NCBI RefSeq assembly: GCF_013409365.1
Contig: NZ_JACCBA010000001.1
Span: forward strand, 3,224,001-3,288,000
DNA: 64,000 bases
DNA from: Actinomadura luteofluorescens
Lineage (GTDB): Bacteria; Actinomycetota; Actinomycetes; Streptosporangiales; Streptosporangiaceae
Direction of reading: 5' to 3'
The position numbers and the translations under genes were made by a program. The notes under the pieces were generated by a model, which was not told the origin of the DNA, did not search any database, and worked only from the letters and a program-made list of their open reading frames with translations. Below are positions 18,946-27,492 of the stretch, piece by piece (within the stretch, counting starts at the first letter, position 1; each line of letters starts with the position of its first letter).

Positions 18946-19209
18946 GTGATCAAAACGCTGCGCCCCACGGACTACAACGAGGTGCTCCACGTCGGGCACT
19001 TCTTCCGCAAGGGCGACCCCGTGCTGATGGATCTCACCGAACTGACGGACGACGTGGCCAGGCAACTGGTGGACTTCTGCGCCGGGCTGATCTGCGGGCG
19101 GGGCGGGGGCATGGAGCGGCTGGACAAGAAGCTCTTCCTTCTCCAGCCGCCTGCCAGGCCCCGGATCGCCGCCGCGCACATCCCTGATCTGGCCCACATC
19201 GCCGACTGA
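18946..19209 (+). CDS. Minimal SepF-like protein (cell division paralogue)
   Basis: An 87-residue protein that corresponds to the globular domain of SepF, the protein that links FtsZ to the membrane. Conserved SepF features are visible in order: LRPTDYNEV, GDPVLMDLTEL, ARQLVDFCAGLICG, GGGMERLDKKLFLLQPP. The canonical protein also has an N-terminal amphipathic membrane helix and a long acidic linker; both are missing here, so this copy cannot bind the membrane in the usual way. The start is GTG without a clear ribosome site. The usual division neighbours (ftsZ, yggT-like, divIVA) are absent, so this is a paralogue rather than the housekeeping gene. Confidence 0.82.
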   Translation: MIKTLRPTDYNEVLHVGHFFRKGDPVLMDLTELTDDVARQLVDFCAGLICGRGGGMERLDKKLFLLQPPARPRIAAAHIPDLAHIAD

Positions 19210-19343
19210 GCCGCACACCCCAGGCGAAGAAGCGACCAGCCGCCAACGTGTCTGGACGGGCACGCCGGACGATCTGGTGTATTGAGCCGCCGGATCGATC
19301 CGCGTGGGCTCGCGTCCGGGCGCCGGGCGGCGGGGAAATCCGT

Positions 19344-19372
19344 TTGACGTTGCGAGCGGGGCTTCCTGAGAC
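19344..19372 (+). promoter_or_regulatory. Predicted promoter of the ABC-F gene
   Basis: TTGACG (19344-19349), 17 bases, TGAGAC (19367-19372). The -10 box is weak. The distance to ATG 19381 would give a leaderless or nearly leaderless message. Confidence 0.4.
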
Positions 19373-19380
19373 TTGGCGGC

Positions 19381-21024
19381 ATGGGACACGTCGAGGTGGG
19401 CCATGTCGGCCATGTGCTGCCGGACGGGCGGATGCTGCTCGACGACGTCTCCTTCCGGGTCGGCGACGGTGTCACGGCCGCCCTGGTGGGGCCGAACGGG
19501 GCCGGGAAGACGACGCTCCTGCGCCTGATCGCGGGCGACCTGGCGCCGCAGTCCGGAACCGTCGCGCACAGCGGCGGCGTCGGCGTCATGCGCCAGTTCA
19601 TCGGCAGCGTGCGGGACGGGTCGAGCGTGCACGACCTCCTGCTGTCGCTGGCGCCGCCCCGGGTGCGGGAGGCGGCGGCCGCGGTGGAGGCGGCCGAGCT
19701 GGTGATGATGGAGCGCGACGACGAGCCCGCCCAGCTCCGCTACGCCACGGCCCTCGCGGGCTGGGGCGACGCGGGCGGCTACGAGGCCGAGGTGCTGTGG
19801 GACGCGTGCTGCGTCGCGGCCCTCGGCGTCCCCTACGACTCGTGCCGGTGGCGCGAGGTCCGCACCCTGTCGGGCGGCGAGCAGAAGCGGCTCGCGCTCG
19901 AAGCCCTGCTCCGCGGCCCCGACGAGGTCCTCCTCCTGGACGAGCCCGACAACTACCTGGACGTCCCGGGCAAGCGGTGGCTGGAGGAGCGGCTGCGGGA
20001 GACGCCGAAGACCGTCCTGCTGGTGTCGCACGACCGCGAGCTGCTCGACCGGTCCGCCGACCGGATCGTCACCGTCGAGGCGGCCCGGGTGTGGATCCAC
20101 GGCGGCCGGTTCGCCACCTACGCCGCCGCCCGCCGCGACCGCAACGAGCGCCTGGAGGAGCTGCGGCGCCGCTGGGACGAGGAGCACGCGAAGCTCAAGG
20201 AGCTGGTCAACACCCTGCGGACCAAGGCGACGGTGAACGACGGTTTCGCGTCCCGCTACCGCGCGGCGCAGACCCGGCTGCGCAAGTTCGAGGAGGCGGG
20301 GCCGCCCGAGGTCCCGCCCCGCGACCAGAACCTGAAGATGCGCCTGCGCGGCGGCAGGACCGGCAAGCGCGCGGTGGTCTGCGAGGACCTCGAACTGACG
20401 GGGCTGATGAAGCCGTTCGCCACCGAGGTCTGGTACGGCGAGCGCGTCGCCGTCCTGGGCTCGAACGGCTCCGGGAAGTCGCACTTCCTGCGCCTTCTCG
20501 CGGCCGTCGCGGAGGCGCTTCCGCGCGGGGCGACGCCGGTGAAGCCCGTCGCGCACACCGGCGTGGCCCGCCTGGGGGCGCGGGTGGTGCCGGGCCTGTT
20601 CGCGCAGACCCACGCCCGTCCCGACCTGGCCGGGCGCACCCCGTGCGAGATCGTCATGACCGAGCACGCACGGTTGCGGGGCGACGCGATGAGCGCGCTG
20701 ACGCGCTACGAGCTGAACGTGTGCGCCGAGCAGCCCTTCGAGACGCTGTCCGGGGGCCAGCAGGCCCGTCTCCAGATCCTGCTCCTGGAACTGGGCGGCG
20801 CCACCCTGCTCCTGCTGGACGAGCCCACCGACAACCTCGATCTGGCCAGCGCCGAAGCGCTCCAGGAGGGGCTGGAGTCCTACGAGGGCACGGTCGTCGC
20901 GGTCACCCACGACCGCTGGTTCGCCCGCGCCTTCGACCGCCACCTCGTCTTCGGGTCCGACGGCTCGGTCTACGAGTCGGCGGAACCCGTCTGGGACGAG
21001 ACCCGCGTGGCCCGCCCCCGCTGA
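19381..21024 (+). CDS. ABC-F family ATPase
   Basis: A soluble protein of 547 residues with two ABC ATPase domains and no membrane segments, the hallmark of ABC-F proteins, which act on ribosomes and in some cases protect them from antibiotics. Domain 1 has Walker A GPNGAGKTT, signature LSGGEQKRLALEALL and DEPDNYLD. Domain 2 has GSNGSGKSH, LSGGQQARLQILLLE and DEPTDNLD. The P-site-tRNA interaction motif region between them (about 255-330) is charged and helical. The serine-histidine end of the second Walker A (usual ST/TT) is a small deviation. It is monocistronic. Whether it is a resistance or a housekeeping factor cannot be told from sequence alone. Confidence 0.93.
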   Translation: MGHVEVGHVGHVLPDGRMLLDDVSFRVGDGVTAALVGPNGAGKTTLLRLIAGDLAPQSGTVAHSGGVGVMRQFIGSVRDGSSVHDLLLSLAPPRVREAAAAVEAAELVMMERDDEPAQLRYATALAGWGDAGGYEAEVLWDACCVAALGVPYDSCRWREVRTLSGGEQKRLALEALLRGPDEVLLLDEPDNYLDVPGKRWLEERLRETPKTVLLVSHDRELLDRSADRIVTVEAARVWIHGGRFATYAAARRDRNERLEELRRRWDEEHAKLKELVNTLRTKATVNDGFASRYRAAQTRLRKFEEAGPPEVPPRDQNLKMRLRGGRTGKRAVVCEDLELTGLMKPFATEVWYGERVAVLGSNGSGKSHFLRLLAAVAEALPRGATPVKPVAHTGVARLGARVVPGLFAQTHARPDLAGRTPCEIVMTEHARLRGDAMSALTRYELNVCAEQPFETLSGGQQARLQILLLELGGATLLLLDEPTDNLDLASAEALQEGLESYEGTVVAVTHDRWFARAFDRHLVFGSDGSVYESAEPVWDETRVARPR

Positions 21025-21063
21025 GCCACGCGGGTCCCCTCACGTGCGAGGAGTCAGAGAGGC

Positions 21064-22305
21064 CTACCCCTGCGGATAGGCGCGCCCGCAGTCATCGGCG
21101 CTCTGGATTTGGAAGCCCTGTCCGGAGGTCTCGGCGTGGCTCGTGATCTGGTCGAAGTTCCTCACGAACTGGGTGTAGACGGTTTTGTCGTTCATGATCC
21201 TGATGGAGTTCTCGTCGTTGTTCTCCAGGGAGTCGTGGTTCAGGTTGGCGCTGCCGGTGAACACGACCGTGGCCGGCTTCGTGGTGTTCGGGTAGCCCGC
21301 CTCGATCATCATGTCCTTGGTGTGGACGTAGTTCGGGGCGTCGTCCTCGTTCTGCTTGTACGCCCACATCCGCACCGGGGCGCCTTCGTTCATGGCCTTC
21401 GCCAGCGGTTCGCAGACCGATTTGTGGATCTTGCGGGCGACGACGTCGACGCTGCACCCCTCGCGGGCCCTCTTGACCAGCTCCTTGGCGATCGCGCTCC
21501 TGGTGACCGACCAGTTCGCGATGCGGATCTTGCCGGGGCAGCTGGTCGCCTGCAAGGTGTGCACGGTGGTGTCGTTCGCGGCCGGGTCGCCGTCCACGAC
21601 CGCCCGCGGGTAGAAGTAGCTCTTGATGTTGCCGGTGATCATCGGCGGGTTGTCGTCGTAGTAGTCGGGCCGCCCCTCCATCCTCTGGAGGTCCTCGAAG
21701 TAGCCGGCGTAGCGGTTGTACAGGTTGGCGTCCCCGACGTGCGTGTACCAGCTGTTCCAGGCATCGCTGCCGGAGGATCTCCTCATGTTCGCCGAGCCCG
21801 TGGAGACCACGTTGGACGCGCCTTTGGTACCGGAGAACAGGACGAACTTGTTGTGCATCGCGTTCGTCCCCTGGCAGGAGGGGTACGGGGGAGCACCGAG
21901 CACCTGTCGGCAGTAACGCGCCCAGGTCTCGTCATTCCCGTCCTCGTCGAGAGCCGTCTTGAGCTGGGTGAACACCTCGTGTTCGGCCTCGGGCGCCCCG
22001 CCGTCGACCAGGAGCTGGACCTTCACGCCACGCGCCTTCGACGCGAGGAGCAGCGCCTGGGCGATGACCGGCTCCTCGAATCGGAACGCGGTGAACATGA
22101 TCGTCGAACCCGGGTCGGCGTTCTGGATCAGGTCCAGCAGGTGGGTGAGGATCTCGTTGCCGGGCGGGGTGTTGAAGGTGGCCGTGTCACTGAGACCGCT
22201 GGCGGATCGTCCGGGGTCCGCGGGTGCAGCGGCGGAGGCGGGCGCGGACAGGGCGGCGCCCGCCAGGAGCGCGGCGGTCGCGAGCGTGAGACCTCGGGAG
22301 CGCAT
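21064..22305 (-). CDS. Secreted phospholipase D-like protein
   Basis: An exported phosphodiesterase of the PLD superfamily, 413 residues. The signal peptide covers about residues 1-27 (TAALLAGAALSAPASA core). Two HxK motifs are present as in active PLDs: HNKFVLFSG with downstream STGSANM (about 150-175), and HTKDMMIEAG with downstream FTGSANLNHDS (about 330-360). The second is followed by ENNDENSIRI, a typical PLD end. GAAGGGA lies upstream of the ATG. The substrate may be phospholipid or another phosphodiester. The gene lies 157 bases downstream of a GlxA-type regulator on the same strand, and a regulatory link is not shown. Confidence 0.92.
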   Translation of the reverse strand: MRSRGLTLATAALLAGAALSAPASAAAPADPGRSASGLSDTATFNTPPGNEILTHLLDLIQNADPGSTIMFTAFRFEEPVIAQALLLASKARGVKVQLLVDGGAPEAEHEVFTQLKTALDEDGNDETWARYCRQVLGAPPYPSCQGTNAMHNKFVLFSGTKGASNVVSTGSANMRRSSGSDAWNSWYTHVGDANLYNRYAGYFEDLQRMEGRPDYYDDNPPMITGNIKSYFYPRAVVDGDPAANDTTVHTLQATSCPGKIRIANWSVTRSAIAKELVKRAREGCSVDVVARKIHKSVCEPLAKAMNEGAPVRMWAYKQNEDDAPNYVHTKDMMIEAGYPNTTKPATVVFTGSANLNHDSLENNDENSIRIMNDKTVYTQFVRNFDQITSHAETSGQGFQIQSADDCGRAYPQG

Positions 22306-22462
22306 GGGTGTGGGGGTTCCCTTCTGTTCATGCGGGGTTCCGTCGGCTTGCCTGCGCGGGGTCCGGTGGCGCGGCGCGCGGCGGCGCGGGCTCCGGTGAT
22401 GTTGATTCTCGTCCGCCGTCCCGCTCGGCCGTGAGGTCGATTCCGGCCGACGGGCGACGGTT

Positions 22463-23506
22463 TCAGGACAAACCGCGGCCGGACACGGAGCGGTGCGCGA
22501 ACGTCTCGCGGTAGGCGGTGGGGCTCACCCCGGCCACCTGCCGGAAACGTGCGCGCAGTGCGGGGGCCGAGGGGAACCCGGAGCGCCGGGCGACCTCGTC
22601 GACCGGCATGTCGCTCGTCTCCAGCAGCTGCTGCGCGCGGATGACGCGCTGGTGGGCCAGCCACTGCGCGGGCGCGCAGCCGGTGATCTCACGGAACCGG
22701 CGGTCGTAGTTGCGCCTGCTCATGTGGGCCCGGCGGGCCAGGGCGGACACGGGCAGCGCCGTGTCCAGGCGTTCGAGCGCCCAAGTGATCGTCTCGGCCA
22801 CCGGGTCCGCGGCGTCGAGGTCGAGGACCGGCGCCTCGACGTACTGGGCCTGGCCGCCGGGCCGGTGCGGCGGCACCACCATCGCCCTGGCCACCCGGTT
22901 GGCGTCCGCGGTGCCCAGCATGGACCGGATCAGGTGCAGCCCGAGGTCCATCCCGGCGGCGCCGCCGCCCGCGGTCAGCACGTCCCCGTCGTCGATGTAC
23001 AGGACCGACGCGTCGACCCGGACCGCCGGATGGAGCTCGGCCAGCCGCGCCGCGACGGACCAGTGCGTCGTCGCCGGACGGCCGTCCAGCAGACCGGCGG
23101 CCGCGAGCACGAACGCGCCGCTGCACAGGCCGGCCACCCGCGCGCCGCGCGCGTGCGCGTCGCGCACGGCCTCCAGCGCCGGTTCGGGCGGGTGTTCGGC
23201 CGTCGGCTGGGGCAGGTTGGGGACGACGACCAGATCCGCGGCGCGGATCGCCGCCAAGTCGTGCGGGACGGCGCACGACAGCCCTCCGCCGACGATCGCG
23301 GCGCCGGGCTCGCCCGCGACGATCCGCAGGTCCATGCCGGGGAGAGCGCCGTAGTGCGCGGCGATGTCGAACACTCCGCAGGCGAAGGACATGCTGCCCA
23401 TGAGCGCGCCGTCGAAGACCACCACGACCAGCCGCCGCGGGACACTCGCGGCATCCGCCCGGCCCGGGTCGCCGAAGGCCTCGGTCAGCGGACCGGTGCT
23501 CGCCAT
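22463..23506 (-). CDS. GlxA-family transcriptional regulator (DJ-1/PfpI plus AraC HTH)
   Basis: A 347-residue regulator with an N-terminal DJ-1/PfpI class I amidotransferase-like domain (about 25-195) and a C-terminal AraC-type double helix-turn-helix (about 235-335). The nucleophile-elbow region reads LCSGAFVLAAAG, with the cysteine kept. The DNA-binding part contains ALARRAHMSRRNYDRRFREITG and a second helix pair ending PTAYRETF. GGAGA precedes the ATG. GlxA-type proteins respond to amines or nitrogenous metabolites in several bacteria; the ligand here is unknown. Confidence 0.93.
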   Translation of the reverse strand: MASTGPLTEAFGDPGRADAASVPRRLVVVVFDGALMGSMSFACGVFDIAAHYGALPGMDLRIVAGEPGAAIVGGGLSCAVPHDLAAIRAADLVVVPNLPQPTAEHPPEPALEAVRDAHARGARVAGLCSGAFVLAAAGLLDGRPATTHWSVAARLAELHPAVRVDASVLYIDDGDVLTAGGGAAGMDLGLHLIRSMLGTADANRVARAMVVPPHRPGGQAQYVEAPVLDLDAADPVAETITWALERLDTALPVSALARRAHMSRRNYDRRFREITGCAPAQWLAHQRVIRAQQLLETSDMPVDEVARRSGFPSAPALRARFRQVAGVSPTAYRETFAHRSVSGRGLS

Positions 23507-23641
23507 CGTCTCCGCCCTGCTCGCGACCGCGGGCGCGGCGCCGTCACGCAGTGGAGCCGCCCGGCCTGAATATCACAACATCCGGCGGCCGGAAAGGTCG
23601 GGACGCGGGGCCACCGGGGCGACCTGGACCGCGGGATGGGC

Positions 23642-23669
23642 GGGCCGGGGCCGCGTGCGGTCCCGGCCC
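23642..23669 (-). terminator. Terminator of the SH3 protein gene
   Basis: Thirteen-base arms (23642-23654 and 23657-23669) with one G-T mismatch and a two-base minimal loop, 10 bases past the stop codon of the gene at 23679. Confidence 0.65.
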
Positions 23670-23678
23670 CTGGTCCGG

Positions 23679-24062
23679 CTAGCAGTGGTGGACGTGGCCC
23701 TTGATGACCTTCACGTAGTTGGCGGTGACCCAGTCCTTGGGGCTGCTGTAGCCCATGCGGTACCAGACGCGGGTGTGCCCGACCTTCTGGCCGCGCGTCC
23801 AGCACTTGATGTAGAACCGCTGCCCGGGCTTCAGCCAGTAGACCCGCTTGGAGTGTGTGGTCGGCCGGGACCGGACCGCCAGCCGGTGCCGGCTGGTCAC
23901 CTTGCCCGTGGCGTACTGGTCGAGGGCGGGCCGGACGGCGTGCGCCGCCTGGTCCGCAGCCTCGGCCGTGCTCGGAGCCGACGCCAGTGCGGTCCCCCCG
24001 GCGACCCCGACCCCGACGATGCCCGCGAATGCCACGGTTACGAACTTGTAGGTCTGTTTCAC
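23679..24062 (-). CDS. Secreted SH3-domain protein
   Basis: A 127-residue exported protein. The signal peptide spans about residues 1-35 (FVTVAFAGIVGVGVAGGTALA then AEAA). The mature part from about residue 55 is a bacterial SH3-like fold (RLAVRSRPTTHSKRVYWLKPGQRF and DWVTANYVKVIKG), with two cysteines (IKCW and the final HHC) that may form a disulfide. Such domains bind cell wall. GTG start with GGGGGGAGAG upstream. A ten-base palindrome AGAGCGCTCT (24077-24086) lies just before the gene. It is divergent from the glycosyltransferase operon. Confidence 0.83.
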   Translation of the reverse strand: MKQTYKFVTVAFAGIVGVGVAGGTALASAPSTAEAADQAAHAVRPALDQYATGKVTSRHRLAVRSRPTTHSKRVYWLKPGQRFYIKCWTRGQKVGHTRVWYRMGYSSPKDWVTANYVKVIKGHVHHC

Positions 24063-24247
24063 GAACTCTCCCCCCGAGAGCGCTCTGATCAGTACAACGG
24101 CCTCATGCCCCTGCGTAATGGCAAACTAACTCTAAGTAGTGACAACAGAGCGGCCGGTTCCCTCGTTCCGCGCTTCCTGGACGGTCCCGGCGGAGAGTCC
24201 CATGTGAGCGGGGACGAGAGCCCTGTCCTACTTCGGGGGGCGACGGA

Positions 24248-24253
24248 TAAAGT
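24248..24253 (+). promoter_or_regulatory. -10 box of the glycosyltransferase operon, leaderless arrangement
   Basis: TAAAGT ends six bases before GTG 24260, so transcription should begin at the first codon. There is no Shine-Dalgarno sequence, which supports the leaderless reading. Confidence 0.5.
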
Positions 24254-24259
24254 GCCCGG

Positions 24260-25231
24260 GTGCGGGTGGTGGTCACTGGTGCGGCGGGGTTCATCGGGAG
24301 CCATGTCGTGGACGCGTTCTCGGGGGCGGGGCACGAGGTGCTGGCCGTCGACGCGCCCGGGCGTTCGCTGAGTCCCGGCCTCGCGCGGCGGACGTGGGCG
24401 AGGGTCGCGACCAGGCCGGGGGTCGTCGCCGCCGAGATCGACCTGGCGCTGGACGATCTCTCCGCCGTCTCCGAGGCGGACGTCGTCGTGCATCTGGCGG
24501 GACGTCCCGGGGTGCGCGACTCGTGGGGGCGGGGCAGGGCGCTCGTCGAGCGGGACAACGTGGCGGCGACGCGGCGGTTGCTGGCGGCCTGCGTGCAGCG
24601 GCCGCCCCGGCTGCGGCCGAAGGTCGTCGTCGCGTCCAGTTCGTCCGTCTACGGATCGGCGGGACCGCGGCCGAACCGGGAGGACGATCCGCTGAAGCCG
24701 GCGAGCCCGTACGCGGTGAGCAAGGCGAAGGCGGAGCGGCTCGCGCGGACGGCCGCCGCGAGCGGGCTGCGGACGGTGCTGCTCCGGTACTTCTCGGTCT
24801 ACGGGCCCCGGCAGCGGCCCGACATGGCGTTCCACCGGTTCGTCGAGGCGGCGCTCGACGGGCGGCCGCTGCCGGTGTTCGGGGACGGGCGCAGCTCCAG
24901 GAGCTTCACGCACGTGCGGGACGTCGTCGCGGCCACGCTGGCGGCGGCGGCCGAGGACCTGGCGCCCGGCGTCGCCGTCAACGTGGGGCACGCCGAGCAC
25001 GTCGCGGTCCGCGACGCGATCGCGATGCTCACCGGCGCGCTGGGCGTCCCGGCGCAGATCCGGCGCGAGACGCCCGTGGCCGGGGACGCGACGCGCACCT
25101 GGGCCGACACGGCCCGCGCCCGGGAGCTGCTCGGCTGGACGGCCGCGACGGACCTGGCCGAGGGGCTCGCGGACCAGATCGCCTGGCACCGCGGGCTGCG
25201 GAACGTGCCGGAGGGGGCGGCGATCGGATGA
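24260..25231 (+). CDS. NAD-dependent epimerase/dehydratase
   Basis: A short-chain dehydrogenase of the extended type that modifies nucleotide sugars, 323 residues. The N-terminal Rossmann motif is GAAGFIGSHVV (about 7-17). The active site has SSSVYG (about 132-137) and YAVSKAKAE, which supply the Ser/Thr, Tyr and Lys of the catalytic triad. RYFSVYGPRQRP and SFTHVRDVV are typical of UDP-glucose 4-epimerase and dTDP-glucose dehydratase relatives. It is the first gene of a six-gene operon; its TGA overlaps the next ATG. It probably supplies an activated sugar for the downstream transferases; the exact sugar cannot be told. Confidence 0.92.
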   Translation: MRVVVTGAAGFIGSHVVDAFSGAGHEVLAVDAPGRSLSPGLARRTWARVATRPGVVAAEIDLALDDLSAVSEADVVVHLAGRPGVRDSWGRGRALVERDNVAATRRLLAACVQRPPRLRPKVVVASSSSVYGSAGPRPNREDDPLKPASPYAVSKAKAERLARTAAASGLRTVLLRYFSVYGPRQRPDMAFHRFVEAALDGRPLPVFGDGRSSRSFTHVRDVVAATLAAAAEDLAPGVAVNVGHAEHVAVRDAIAMLTGALGVPAQIRRETPVAGDATRTWADTARARELLGWTAATDLAEGLADQIAWHRGLRNVPEGAAIG

Positions 25232-26403
25232 GGCACCAGGGGCCCCTGCGGCACAGGGCGGCGTACGTCGCGTTCGACCGGTTCCCGTCCAGCAAGGGGT
25301 CGGCGGTCCACATCGCGCAGATGGCCGACGAGCTGTTCACGCGGTTCGAGGGCGGGCTGCTCGCCGCGATCGGCGGCGGCGACCTGCCGCGCTACCAGCG
25401 GGAGGGGACGCGGGAGGTCGCGCGGTTCGACGCGGCGATCCCCAACCTGATCGACCGGGCCGAGGCGTTCTCCGGCTGGGTCGCGGCCCACCTGCGGCCG
25501 CACTGGGAGACGCTGGAGGTCTGCCATGTGCGCGACCCGTGGAGCGCGCTTCCTGCGGTCGCGGACGGGCGGCGCCACACGGTCGTGTACGAGGTCAACG
25601 GACTGCCGTCCATCGAGATGAGTCACACCTGGCCGTGGGCCGCGCCCGCCACGCTCGGCAAGATCCGCGAGCTGGAGCGGTTCTGCCTGGAGCGCAGCGA
25701 CGCGGTGGTGGTGCCGTCGCGGGTGATCGGCGATGCCGTCCGGGGCCTCGGGGTGCCGGAGGGCCGGATCCACCTGGTCCCGAACGGCGCCGACGTCCGC
25801 GACAGGCCGGAGCGCCCCGCGGGCGCGCCGGAGCGGTACCTCGTCTACGTGGGCGCGTTGCAGCCGTGGCAGGGCCTGGACGTGCTGATGCGCGCCTTCG
25901 CGCGGCTCGCCGACCTGCCCGGCCTGCGGCTGGTGGTCTGCGCGTCCGTCCCGGAGCGGCGGGCCAAGCCGGTGCGGCGGCTGGCCGAGCGCCTCGGCGT
26001 CGCCGAGCGGGTCGACTGGCGTTTCGCGCTGCCGCACCACGAGGTCGCCGCGTGGCTGGCGCACGCCGAGGTGTCGGTGGCGCCGCTGACGGGCTGCGCC
26101 CGCAACCTGGACCAGGGGTGCGCGCCGCTGAAGGTGATCGAGTCGATGGCGGCGGGCGTCCCGGTGGTCGCCTCGGACCTGCCCGCCGTCCGCGAGCTGA
26201 TGGCGGACGGGCGGCACGGGCGGCTGGTCCCGGCGGACCGTCCCGCCGAGCTGGCCCGGGCCGTCCGGATCCTGCTGGAGTACCCGGAGGAGGCCGCGGC
26301 GATGGGGCGGAGGGGCCGCGCGCACATCGAGGAGAGCCTGACGTGGGCGCGGTCGCGCGCCCGGCTGACCGAGGTCTACCGCACGCTGACACGGGGTCGA
26401 TAG
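25228..26403 (+). CDS. GT4-family glycosyltransferase
   Basis: A retaining glycosyltransferase of the GT-B fold, 391 residues, cytoplasmic or peripheral at the membrane. The C-terminal half shows the donor-site pattern of family GT4: LVYVGALQPWQGLDVLMRAF (about 203-222) and APLKVIESMAAGVPVVASD (about 292-310). The N-terminal half carries FDRFPSSKGSAVHIAQMAD, with a glycine loop for the acceptor. The start ATG overlaps the stop of the epimerase gene (ATGA), indicating translational coupling. Donor and acceptor are unknown. Confidence 0.92.
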   Translation: MRHQGPLRHRAAYVAFDRFPSSKGSAVHIAQMADELFTRFEGGLLAAIGGGDLPRYQREGTREVARFDAAIPNLIDRAEAFSGWVAAHLRPHWETLEVCHVRDPWSALPAVADGRRHTVVYEVNGLPSIEMSHTWPWAAPATLGKIRELERFCLERSDAVVVPSRVIGDAVRGLGVPEGRIHLVPNGADVRDRPERPAGAPERYLVYVGALQPWQGLDVLMRAFARLADLPGLRLVVCASVPERRAKPVRRLAERLGVAERVDWRFALPHHEVAAWLAHAEVSVAPLTGCARNLDQGCAPLKVIESMAAGVPVVASDLPAVRELMADGRHGRLVPADRPAELARAVRILLEYPEEAAAMGRRGRAHIEESLTWARSRARLTEVYRTLTRGR

Positions 26404-26413
26404 GTGGTTCGTC

Positions 26414-27142
26414 ATGTTCTGGCGTAAACAGAAGGCCGCCATCGAGCGGTTCCATCCCCTGCACAGGGCGCTGACCTTGGAGCAGGGCTTCTCCGTCTCG
26501 CTGCGGCGCGACGACTGGGAGCCGGTGATCCAGAGCCTCGCGCAGCACGGGGCGCACGTGCGGCGGCGCCGGTGGCGGCTGCACGGGCGGGTCCCGGGCG
26601 TGCTCGTGCCGCTGCTGCGGGTGCTGTCGGCGGACATGCCGCCCGACGGGGTGCTGTCGGTGTCCGCGGACATGCGCGGGTCGCGCGTCCCGGACAAGAA
26701 CGGCCCGGTGCAGGACCTCCCCTCCCGGCCCCCGATCTCGGGGCTCAAGCAGTGGTACGCGATCGACCCGTGGCTGCGGATCCGGGCGGAGCTGCGCGAC
26801 GGCAGCGTCGTCGAGCTCTCGGTCACCGACCGGGTGCGGAACCGCAAGTACCGCAAGAGGAACGCGCGCGGCAAGGTCAAGTTCAAGAGCAAGTCGAAGA
26901 CGGTGCAGCTCGTGCGGGTCACCCGGCGGCTGGCCAAGGACGCGGCCGTCCGGCGGCCCTCCTCGCCGCCGCCCCGCTGGGTCCGGGTGCAGGTGAAGCA
27001 GGGCAGGCGGCTGGTGATCCGCGCCAGCGGGAAGTTCCCGGGGCCGGTGGAGGAAAGGATCCTCGTGGACCGGATCCTGCAGGTGTCGACGGAGCCGTTC
27101 CGGTGGACGCCGCCCGGCACGGCCGCGAGGAGGACCACATGA
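26414..27142 (+). CDS. Basic protein of unknown function in the glycosyltransferase operon
   Basis: Function not recognised. The 242-residue product has no signal peptide or membrane helix and is strongly basic, with a lysine/arginine-rich strip near residues 138-160 (NRKYRKRNARGKVKFKSKSK). The N-terminal part (FHPLHRALTLEQGFSVSLRR) and SGLKQWYAIDPWLRIRAELRDGS look like ordered alpha/beta structure. AGGTGG stands six bases before the ATG, 10 bases after the previous gene. Its TGA overlaps the start of the next gene. The position among glycosyltransferases suggests a role in the same glycan pathway, perhaps binding an anionic glycan or lipid carrier, but that is inference. Confidence 0.8.
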   Translation: MFWRKQKAAIERFHPLHRALTLEQGFSVSLRRDDWEPVIQSLAQHGAHVRRRRWRLHGRVPGVLVPLLRVLSADMPPDGVLSVSADMRGSRVPDKNGPVQDLPSRPPISGLKQWYAIDPWLRIRAELRDGSVVELSVTDRVRNRKYRKRNARGKVKFKSKSKTVQLVRVTRRLAKDAAVRRPSSPPPRWVRVQVKQGRRLVIRASGKFPGPVEERILVDRILQVSTEPFRWTPPGTAARRTT

Positions 27143-27492
27143 ACCGCTGCACCGTGACCACCGGGTTCTTCGTACTCGGGCGCTGCGGCCGGTCCGCGGT
27201 GGCGGCGTGCCCGCAGTGCGGCCGGCCCGTCTGCGGCGCGCACGCCGGCCCGAACGCGCTGTGCCCCGAATGCGCGGCGGCGCAGGGCTACCGGACGCAG
27301 GACCCGCACCACCCGGGCTGGACCCGCGGGTACCGGCGCGAGTACTACCGCGGCAGTTCGCAGAGCTACAACGACGGCTACTGGTACTCCTCGTTCGACG
27401 AGTACGACCGCGGCGCGTTCAACCCGGGCGACGACTACTCCTACGGCGGCGACTGGGGACCGGACGACGACACCGGCTTCGTGGACAGCTGA
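27139..27492 (+). CDS. Small zinc-finger-like protein with Tyr/Asp-rich tail
   Basis: A 117-residue protein. The first 50 residues have a metal-site pattern: C4, C16, then CPQC, C32 with H35 (VCGAHAG) and CPEC (LCPEC), similar by eye to the B-box-like zinc finger that precedes some actinobacterial rhomboid proteases. The rest (about 52-117) is low-complexity, rich in tyrosine, aspartate, serine and glycine (RGYRREYYRGSS, SYNDGYWYSSFDEYD), and is probably disordered. Start and stop overlap both neighbours (ATGA before, TGATG after), so it is clearly a coupled gene. No function is known for this combination. Confidence 0.8.
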   Translation: MNRCTVTTGFFVLGRCGRSAVAACPQCGRPVCGAHAGPNALCPECAAAQGYRTQDPHHPGWTRGYRREYYRGSSQSYNDGYWYSSFDEYDRGAFNPGDDYSYGGDWGPDDDTGFVDS

